This document shows positions 5,875 through 11,225 of a DNA stretch of 11,225 nt, piece by piece (within the stretch, counting starts at the first letter, position 1; every line of letters begins with the position of its first letter). The stretch is from contig PKVB01000217.1 in the NCBI GenBank assembly GCA_003131365.1, positions 4,803-16,027 on the forward strand, written 5' to 3'. Below the pieces are notes generated by a model. That model ran no database searches, was not told the origin of the DNA, and saw only the letters and a program-made list of their open reading frames with translations. Source of the stretch: Gemmatimonadota bacterium (GTDB lineage: Bacteria; Gemmatimonadota; Gemmatimonadetes; Gemmatimonadales; Gemmatimonadaceae). Position numbers and translations under genes: made by a program.

Positions 5875-6306
5875 CTACGCCGCTGTGCTAGCCTCGCAGT
5901 ACTTGTCGAACGCGCGCGTGAGATCCTTCGCGATGTCGTCAGCGGTGCGCCCTTCGATCTGATGACGCTCGAGCATGTAGACGAGCTGGCCGTCCTTGAG
6001 CAGCGCGATCTGCGGTGAGCTCGGCGCGTAGCCGGTGAAATAACCTCTCGCTCTCTGCACCGCCTCGACGTCCTGCCCCGCGAAAACCGTCGTGAGCTTG
6101 TGGGGCCTGGTGTCGTGCTGGATCGCCTTGGCGACAGCGGGGCGCGCGTTGCGAGCCGCGCATCCGCAGACGGAATTGACCACTACCAGCGTGGTCCCAT
6201 GGGCGTCCTTCAACTGCGAATCGACCTCCTGGGCCGTACGCATCTCTTCAACGCCGAGCTGCGTCAGTTCCTGGCGCATCGGTGTGACGAATCTTTCGTC
6301 GTACAT
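5875..6306 (-). CDS. Bacilliredoxin-like protein, BrxA/BrxB (YphP/YqiW) family
   Basis: A 143-residue cytoplasmic thioredoxin-fold protein with the CGC motif VNSVCGCAARNARP (C47, C49) that defines the family. In Bacillus these proteins remove bacillithiol from S-bacillithiolated proteins. Whether this organism makes bacillithiol cannot be seen here. The rest also fits: MYDERFVTPMRQELTQLGVEEM at the start, TTVFAGQDVEAVQRARGYFTGYAPSSPQIALLKDGQLVYMLERHQIEGR in the middle, and the usual length of about 140. The start is backed by AGAGAGG, seven bases upstream of ATG on the minus strand. The start is 93 bp downstream of the ABC permease stop, both on the minus strand; it may belong to that transcript or have its own promoter, which I could not identify. 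Confidence 0.92.
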   Translation of the reverse strand: MYDERFVTPMRQELTQLGVEEMRTAQEVDSQLKDAHGTTLVVVNSVCGCAARNARPAVAKAIQHDTRPHKLTTVFAGQDVEAVQRARGYFTGYAPSSPQIALLKDGQLVYMLERHQIEGRTADDIAKDLTRAFDKYCEASTAA

Positions 6307-6399
6307 CTTGTAGCCTCTCTTTAGCGAATGACTGTTAAAGGAAAGATAATGGATTGAGCGAAGGTGCAGGACCGTTCCTTTTCTTGTTGCTCCGTGCGC

Positions 6400-7686
6400 C
6401 TACCTCGCGTATGAAACCCACCTCGCCATCTCCTTCATGGTGGGCCTCTTCCCGTACATGAGAAACCCGACGCGGTAAATCCGCGACGCCAGCCAGAGCG
6501 CGGCGGCGCACCCGATCACCAGGAAGCCCAGGCTCGCCGCCATCTCGAGTGTTGGCACCCCCGTCACCGCCATGCGGATCGGCATAATGATGGGCGACGA
6601 GATCGGAATGAGCGATAGCACGCGCGCCGTCGTTCCGGTTGGATTCAGCAGCACGGGCTGAATGAACACGGCCGTGCTCACGATCATGATCATGAGGGGG
6701 CTCGCTGCCTGTCTCGCCTCGCTCTCGCTGTTCACCGATGATCCGACCGCGGCGTAGAGGGACGAGTAGAAGATGAATCCGAGCAGGAAAAACAACAGGA
6801 AAAGAACTCCCGCCCCGAGGGTTATATCGGGGAGTGAGAAGTTCACCGTCGGCGCGCCCAGCTTCGCCATGATCGGCGCTCTGAGCTTGAGCAAGACGTA
6901 AGTCGTGGCGATCCAGAGTATCTGCTGCGTCAGTCCCACGGCGCCGACGCCGAGGACCTTTCCGGCGAGGAGCGTGTCGGTCGGAACGCTCGACATCACC
7001 ACTTCGGCAACGCGAGTCGTCTTCTCCTCGAGCACGCCGCTCATGATCGTCTGCCCGTAGATCACGATCGAGAGGTAGAGCAGGAATCCGATCGCGAAGC
7101 CGAACAGCACGCTCGCCATGCCCGATCCGGCGCGGCCGCGCTCCGTGATCCGCTCGGTGCTGAAGTCGAGAGGGATGAAGGTGATCTGCTTCAGCTTCGC
7201 ATCATCCAATCCGACGTTCTGAAGGCGTGTCGCGAGTATGGTCTGCCGGATCGCGCTCTTGATCTGCGTCATGTCGGCGATCGATGTCGCGTTCGCCCCC
7301 GCGTAGCGGGCTGATTCCCCCGCGATCGTCTGCTGATCCACGACGAGGTAACCCGACTTCTCCTTGCGCATCACTTCCCGCGTCGCCAGGCTCTCCGCCT
7401 GCGTCAGCTCACTCGGCGCCACCACTTTGACTACCGGCATTCTGCCGGGAATCGTGGTGTCAACGGCGATGTTCACCGCCAGCCGATGCCCGAACCCGGT
7501 GCTGGTGGCATCCAGAAGCGTCGTGTTGTAAACGTCGGTCGTCGCCTTGCTCGTCGACGCCAGCCACGCCGGCACGATGATGATCGCGCTGAAGAAAATC
7601 GGCCCGAAAAACGTCGCGATCAGAAACCACTTCGACCGCACACGCTCGAGATACTCGCGCTTGATGATCGCCCAGAGCTTAGCCAT
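6400..7686 (-). CDS. ABC-2 type permease, NatB-like
   Basis: Membrane half of a two-gene ABC exporter (PF12698-type). Topology over 428 residues: TM1 about 20-43 (FLIATFFGPIFFSAIIIVPAWL), a large extracytoplasmic domain about 44-188, then five segments near 190-215, 243-267, 290-315, 331-347 and 381-400. The cytoplasmic coupling motif GVLEEKTTRVAEVVMSSVPTDTLLAGKVLG (217-246) is the hallmark of NatB-like permeases. NatAB of Bacillus extrudes Na+; the substrate here is not readable from sequence. The ATG overlaps the end of the ATPase gene by 8 bp (ATGGCTAA contains the ATPase stop), implying translational coupling and fixing the start. Downstream, 93 bp separates it from the bacilliredoxin-like gene, with no obvious terminator. 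Confidence 0.93.
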   Translation of the reverse strand: MAKLWAIIKREYLERVRSKWFLIATFFGPIFFSAIIIVPAWLASTSKATTDVYNTTLLDATSTGFGHRLAVNIAVDTTIPGRMPVVKVVAPSELTQAESLATREVMRKEKSGYLVVDQQTIAGESARYAGANATSIADMTQIKSAIRQTILATRLQNVGLDDAKLKQITFIPLDFSTERITERGRAGSGMASVLFGFAIGFLLYLSIVIYGQTIMSGVLEEKTTRVAEVVMSSVPTDTLLAGKVLGVGAVGLTQQILWIATTYVLLKLRAPIMAKLGAPTVNFSLPDITLGAGVLFLLFFLLGFIFYSSLYAAVGSSVNSESEARQAASPLMIMIVSTAVFIQPVLLNPTGTTARVLSLIPISSPIIMPIRMAVTGVPTLEMAASLGFLVIGCAAALWLASRIYRVGFLMYGKRPTMKEMARWVSYAR

Positions 7687-8644
7687 GTCCGGTCATCCCC
7701 TCTTCCACTCCGGTGGCACCGACCTTCTGAAGAAATATCTGATGTAGCGATGGCTGGATCATCTCGAATCTCTGCACCGCGGCGCCCGACTCGACGATTC
7801 GCCTGAGCAGCGCCTGCGGATCGGCGCCCGGCGCCATCTCGATCTCGAAGAATCTGTTGGAGTCGTCGGCGCGCTTCACCAGCGAGTGGTCGCGCAATAT
7901 CGCCGCTACGCCGGAGATTCCATCACCCTCGAGCGCGAGCGCAATATTCCGCTGCCCATGCTCTTCCTTCACAGAGGTGACGGTTCCATCGAGCACTTTC
8001 TCGCCCCGCGCGATGATGCAGACCGAATCGCACAACCGCTCGGCGTTGTCCATGAGATGCGTGCTGAAGATTACCGTCTTGCCGCGGTGCTTGAGGTCGA
8101 CCACGGTATCCTTCAGCGCCTGCGAATTGATCGGATCGAGTCCGCTGAACGGCTCGTCGAGGATCACCAGATCGGGATCGTGCAGCAACGTTCCGATGAA
8201 CTGGACTTTTTGCTGCATGCCCCGTGAGAGCTCGTCGATCTTGGAGAGTCCCCAGTCCTTCTCGGGAGTCTTGAGCGACAGCCGCACGAGCCATTCGTCG
8301 ATGCGGTGATCCGCGTCTTTACCCCTCACGCCCTTGAGCTCGGCGAGAAATTTCAGGACGCGACGCACCTGCATCTTCCGGTAGAGTCCGCGCTCTTCCG
8401 GGAGATAACCTAGCCGCTCGGTGATCCTGGGGTCGTTCGACGGGCGTCCGAAGATGTGAATCTTCCCCGAATCGGGCGCGATGATGTTGAGGATCATCCG
8501 GATCGTGGTCGTCTTCCCGGCGCCGTTGGGGCCGAGGAGTCCGTACACGCTTCCCTTGGGAACGCGCAACGTCAGATCGCGCACCGCCGTGTGATCGGCG
8601 TAGCGTTTGGTGACGTTCACTATGTCGATGGCGTATTCGGTCAT
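7679..8644 (-). CDS. ABC transporter ATP-binding protein, NatA-like
   Basis: A 321-residue ATPase partner of the overlapping permease. Walker A is GPNGAGKTT (38-46); the Q-loop region reads GYLPEERGLYRKM (79-91), with Glu in place of Gln, a variation usual in this NatA-like group. The signature is LSRGMQQ (139-145), Walker B LVILDEP (159-165) with catalytic Glu164, D-loop SGLDP (167-171), and switch His196 in STHLM. A C-terminal domain of about 100 residues after 220 is typical of exporters of this class. The gene is first in the operon, with the permease 8 bp overlapping. It is divergent from the TSUP gene across only 53 bp (8645-8697), so both promoters must lie in or near that short gap. 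SD is weak (GAAGC). Confidence 0.95.
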   Translation of the reverse strand: MTEYAIDIVNVTKRYADHTAVRDLTLRVPKGSVYGLLGPNGAGKTTTIRMILNIIAPDSGKIHIFGRPSNDPRITERLGYLPEERGLYRKMQVRRVLKFLAELKGVRGKDADHRIDEWLVRLSLKTPEKDWGLSKIDELSRGMQQKVQFIGTLLHDPDLVILDEPFSGLDPINSQALKDTVVDLKHRGKTVIFSTHLMDNAERLCDSVCIIARGEKVLDGTVTSVKEEHGQRNIALALEGDGISGVAAILRDHSLVKRADDSNRFFEIEMAPGADPQALLRRIVESGAAVQRFEMIQPSLHQIFLQKVGATGVEEGMTGHG

Positions 8645-8697
8645 GTAGCTTCGCGGGGGACGGGTGAGAGCAGGAACAGAATATACGTCTAAAGCAA

Positions 8698-9438
8698 ATG
8701 CCTGTTTCAGAAACTTTAATCATCGCGACTCTGTTCTTCGTGGGCGCCGCGCTCTATGCGTCGGTGGGGCACGGTGGCGCGTCCAGCTATCTCGCGGTGA
8801 TGGGTCTCTTCAGCCTTGCGCCGACCGTTATGAAGCCGACGGCGCTCGCTCTCAACATCCTGGTCGCGTCGGTGGCGACTTTCAAGTTCTACCGCGCCGG
8901 ATTGTTTTCGTGGAGACTTCTCTGGCCGTTTGCGATAGCATCGATTCCCGCGGCGTTCGTGGGGGGCGTCGTGATGCTCCCGGCGCGTTGGTACAAGATC
9001 GTCGTCGGAGTCGTGCTTCTCTATGCAGCGGTGTGGATGTTCCGCTCAGCGCTCAGGCCGCTCAATAAGGATTCGCATCTTCCGCCGCTCTGGGCCGCGC
9101 TCGTGGCGGGAGCGATGATCGGATTTCTTTCAGGCCTCACTGGCGTCGGCGGTGGAATATTTCTGAGTCCGCTGATCCTTTACATGGGATGGGCTGAAAC
9201 GAGAGCGACGTCGGGCGTCGCCGCTCCATTCATACTGGTGAATTCGATTGCCGGCCTGCTCGGCCATTTTTCGAGCGTGGCGCAGCTCCCTCCCAACATT
9301 CCGATCTGGGGCGCAGCGGCCGTGCTCGGCGGCTGGATTGGCGCGAGCTATGGAAGCAAGAGAGCGCCCGCACCGCTGTTGAGGCAACTGCTTTCGGTGG
9401 TGCTCGTCGTCGCGGGCGTGAAGCTGATCTTTTACTGA
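8698..9438 (+). CDS. TSUP (TauE/SafE) family membrane permease
   Basis: A 246-residue integral membrane protein of the sulfite exporter TauE/SafE family, which moves small sulfur-containing or organic anions. The substrate cannot be told from sequence. The internal duplication typical of the family is visible: GHGGASSYLAV (24-34) in the first half and GVGGGIFLSPLIL (149-161) in the second, each leading into a hydrophobic helix. About seven or eight membrane segments cover nearly the whole length, ending in LLSVVLVVAGVKLIFY. The start at ATG 8698 has little SD support (AGGAA at 8672-8676 is 21 bases away), so translation may be weak or the leader short. The flavin monooxygenase begins 10 bp downstream, so the two are probably one transcript. 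Confidence 0.9.
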   Translation: MPVSETLIIATLFFVGAALYASVGHGGASSYLAVMGLFSLAPTVMKPTALALNILVASVATFKFYRAGLFSWRLLWPFAIASIPAAFVGGVVMLPARWYKIVVGVVLLYAAVWMFRSALRPLNKDSHLPPLWAALVAGAMIGFLSGLTGVGGGIFLSPLILYMGWAETRATSGVAAPFILVNSIAGLLGHFSSVAQLPPNIPIWGAAAVLGGWIGASYGSKRAPAPLLRQLLSVVLVVAGVKLIFY

Positions 9439-9440
9439 GG
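9437..9440 (+). promoter_or_regulatory. Ribosome binding site for a CTG-initiated monooxygenase
   Basis: GAGG (9437-9440) overlaps the TGA of the TSUP gene and lies eight bases before CTG at 9449. That is ordinary SD spacing and supports initiation there rather than at the GTG at 9560, which would delete the FAD motif. Confidence 0.5.
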
Positions 9441-9448
9441 TAACTCTC

Positions 9449-10582
9449 CTGCCGCAATCCACTGTCGTCATCGTCGGAGGAGGAGCATCGGGCCTGTCGG
9501 CCGCGGGCGCGCTGAAACGACGTGGCATCGAATCTGTCGTTCTCGAGGGGGACGAGCAGGTGGGCGGTACGTGGGCACGGAGATACGACCGACTCCATCT
9601 CCATACCGTGCGCGGATTCTCCGGGCTTGCTCACTACTCCATTCCTCGCCATTACCAGAAATATCTCTCGCGCGAGGAGTTTGTAGCGTACCTGGGCGAG
9701 TACGCGAGGCATCTCAAGCTCCGCGTCGAAACCAGCCGTCCCGTGCGCAGGATTCGCATGGAGTCGGAGACGCCATCGTCATGGATTGCCACAACTGCCG
9801 GTAGTGAATGGAAATGTCGCGTCATGGTTGTCGCGACTGGGCAGTACCGCATTCCGATTCTGCCCCAATGGGACGGGCGCGCAACCTATCAGGGATCCCT
9901 AGAGCATTCCTCGCGTTACACCAACGCGCTGCCGTACAGGGGCAAGCGAGTGCTCGTCGTCGGCGCCGGAAACAGCGGCACCGAGATCGCGACGGATCTG
10001 GCCGAGAATGCAGCTGCATTCGTAGCTCTCAGCATCCGCACGCCGCCCCCGATCGTTCCGCGCGATCCGTTCGGAATGCCGGTCCAGCGAACGGGAATTC
10101 TTCTGAGCTTCCTGCCAGACGCGATCGCTGACCGGTTCGCACGACTGACCGCGCGACTGATTCTTGGCGACCTCACTCGTCTCGGCCTCCAAACGCCGAA
10201 ATGGATGCCGTACTCGGCGCGACGGGTTCCTGTCATTGATGTCGGATTCATCTCAGCGTTGAAGCAGGGTCTGGTTCAAATCCGCCCCGCGCTCGCGAGT
10301 CTCACTGCCACAGGCGCAGTCTTCAAGGACGGCAGCACAGAACCATTCGATGCCATCATCGCGGCGACGGGATTCAGCTCAGGATTGAATGACCTTCTGG
10401 AGACGAAGGACGTGCTGAACGATTCTGAAGAGCCGGTCGATCCATCCGGACAACCGACAAGTCGCCCCGGCCTCTTTTTCATGGGCTATACTCACAGCCT
10501 TCGCGGACACCTGTTCGAAGCGAATCTCGCCTCCCGGCGGCTCGCGAAGAATGTGGAACGGTACCTTCAACTCACAGGGTGA
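9449..10582 (+). CDS. Flavin-containing monooxygenase, YUCCA-like
   Basis: A FAD- and NADPH-dependent group-B monooxygenase, 377 residues with the proposed CTG start. The FAD motif is GGGASG (10-15, G-x-G-x-x-G) after strand STVVIVG, with Glu33 at the end of beta-2 (VVLEGD). The FMO-type motif is Y-x-G-x3-H-S-x2-Y (147-157), the NADPH motif GAGNSG (172-177), and ATG motifs are ATGQ (129-132) and ATGF (306-309). Similarity is closest to plant YUCCA enzymes and their bacterial relatives: YDRLHLHT (46-53), ILGDLTRLGLQTPK (238-251) and RVPVIDVGFISALKQG (259-274). YUCCAs convert indole-3-pyruvate to auxin; the substrate here is unknown. No ATG, GTG or TTG exists in frame between an in-frame TGA (9425-9427) and the FAD motif, so CTG 9449 is the best start. 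It follows the TSUP gene by 10 bp. Confidence 0.88.
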   Translation: MPQSTVVIVGGGASGLSAAGALKRRGIESVVLEGDEQVGGTWARRYDRLHLHTVRGFSGLAHYSIPRHYQKYLSREEFVAYLGEYARHLKLRVETSRPVRRIRMESETPSSWIATTAGSEWKCRVMVVATGQYRIPILPQWDGRATYQGSLEHSSRYTNALPYRGKRVLVVGAGNSGTEIATDLAENAAAFVALSIRTPPPIVPRDPFGMPVQRTGILLSFLPDAIADRFARLTARLILGDLTRLGLQTPKWMPYSARRVPVIDVGFISALKQGLVQIRPALASLTATGAVFKDGSTEPFDAIIAATGFSSGLNDLLETKDVLNDSEEPVDPSGQPTSRPGLFFMGYTHSLRGHLFEANLASRRLAKNVERYLQLTG

Positions 10583-10610
10583 CTGTGAGCGCCGAACTCT
10601 GACTCCGCGC

Positions 10611-11060
10611 GTGGCCCAACTGGACATCTGCGGTCAGCGACTCGCCAACCAGCATCTGAGCAGGCAAACGCTCAACAAGCCGAGTGAAATAGTCCGGCTG
10701 TTCGGCGCGGTACAGGCTCAGGACTACTCCACGGCCAAGTGGGGCGTCGCCCAACGGACGCGCAACGCGACGGACGCGATGGTCGAGAAGGAGCTCGACG
10801 AGGGCGTGATTCTGCGCACCCACGTTCTGCGCCCGACATGGCATTTCGTGGTGGCCGCTGACATTCGCTGGATGCTGGCGCTCACGGCGCCACGCGTGAA
10901 TGCCGTGCTCGTCGGCGGATGGACGCGGGTCCTCAAAGGCGAGACGACCATCGTCCAGCTGAAGCTGCTCACGACGCTCGGTGACGACGAGCGCCGCGCA
11001 ATAGCCGCGGAAGTACGAAGATTCGGGGCTTTCCTGGGACTGCCGGCGGAGCTGGTCTAA
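10611..11060 (+). CDS. AlkZ-like winged-helix DNA-binding protein, apparently lacking its middle
   Basis: Belongs to the HTH_42/AlkZ group (PF06224), DNA glycosylases that unhook crosslinks and alkylated bases. The GTG start gives MAQLDICGQRLANQHLS, the usual family opening. An upstream ATG at 10551 would overlap the monooxygenase by 32 bp and add nonfamily residues. Then come IVRLFGAVQAQDYSTAKWGV with the glycosylase Q-x-Q motif (Q35, Q37) and LRTHVLRPTWHFVVAADIRWMLALTAPRV (68-96). From about residue 99 the text jumps to what is normally the extreme C-terminus: LVGGWTRVLKGE...ERRAIAAEVRRFGAFLGLPAEL (100-148). The product is 149 residues against roughly 350 or more for the family, so some 200 central residues, including winged-helix units, seem missing without a frameshift. 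Function is doubtful. It lies 28 bp after the monooxygenase stop. Confidence 0.75.
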   Translation: MAQLDICGQRLANQHLSRQTLNKPSEIVRLFGAVQAQDYSTAKWGVAQRTRNATDAMVEKELDEGVILRTHVLRPTWHFVVAADIRWMLALTAPRVNAVLVGGWTRVLKGETTIVQLKLLTTLGDDERRAIAAEVRRFGAFLGLPAELV

Positions 11061-11113
11061 TGGGTTCTGGTCACGGCTTGCCAAGAAGGCGATTCCGTTG
11101 AGTAATTGACGGC

Positions 11114-11225
11114 ATGAGAAAGCTCTTCTACCTCGGCATCAGCCTGCTGGTGCTGTTCGAAATCGCGAATGTGTATTTCATCATGCCGATGCCGGGCAGT
11201 CAGCGGATGGCAAGCATCGACCTGG
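11114..11225 (+). CDS. N-terminus of a membrane protein, possibly DUF3179 family (cut by window end)
   Basis: Only 37 residues are visible: MRKLFYLGISLLVLFEIANV, then YFIMPMPGSQRMASIDL, open to the window end. There is a basic start, one hydrophobic helix (about 4-25), and the phrase FEIANVYFIMPMPGSQ. I associate this phrase with the N-terminus of DUF3179-type proteins, whose continuation usually reads AYFLY and further membrane segments. That association is from memory and needs the next few hundred bases. The start ATG has no clear SD. The gene lies 53 bp after the AlkZ-like gene, in the same orientation. Confidence 0.5.
   Translation, partial: MRKLFYLGISLLVLFEIANVYFIMPMPGSQRMASIDL

Noticed and set aside
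9560..10582. Monooxygenase starting at GTG 9560
   Set aside because: It loses the GGGASG FAD-binding motif that is plainly encoded in frame just upstream.
10551..10610. ATG at 10551 as start of the AlkZ-like gene
   Set aside because: It would overlap the monooxygenase by 32 bp, lacks an SD, and adds 20 residues unlike the family. GTG 10611 gives the typical opening.

Overview
This is a GC-rich bacterial chromosomal segment carrying mostly housekeeping and envelope genes. There is no phage, transposase, CRISPR array, tRNA or rRNA. The gene set suggests an environmental, diderm-type bacterium: a eukaryote-type PruA, a BrxA/BrxB-type CGC thiol protein, a NatAB-like exporter, a lipoprotein, a secreted CarboxypepD_reg protein and an AlkZ-like winged-helix protein. 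Gemmatimonadota or a relative is my best guess. It is an inference from protein style and I could not test it.

Layout. At 1-810 (-) lies the N-terminal half of 1-pyrroline-5-carboxylate dehydrogenase (pruA), cut by the window edge. It is divergent from a sialidase-fold lipoprotein at 998-1768 (+). A short secreted CarboxypepD_reg protein (1878-2552, -) faces away from endonuclease IV (nfo, 2667-3560, +). A 185-bp leader with competing inverted repeats follows. It precedes a chromatin-like protein with a histone-H1-like basic tail and a SWIB domain (3746-4132). Signal peptidase I (lepB, TTG start at 4138) is almost directly behind, and then a four-helix membrane protein of unknown role (4994-5605).

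The 269-bp gap at 5606-5874 lies between convergent genes. It holds a perfect 2 x 30 bp tandem repeat and a third copy in inverted orientation, with an internal hairpin. Then, on the minus strand, come a bacilliredoxin-like protein (5875-6306) and a two-gene ABC exporter operon (permease 6400-7686, ATPase 7679-8644, 8-bp overlap). Divergent from the exporter is a plus-strand run: a TSUP (TauE/SafE) permease, a YUCCA-like flavin monooxygenase whose FAD motif is only captured with a CTG start at 9449, an AlkZ-like protein that appears to have lost its middle, and the start of a membrane protein cut by the window end.

I found no convincing new multi-gene system. The points most worth a second look are the repeat element at 5631-5861, the internally shortened AlkZ-like gene, the competing hairpins ahead of the SWIB gene, the hairpin inside the first codons of lepB, and the CTG-started monooxygenase.
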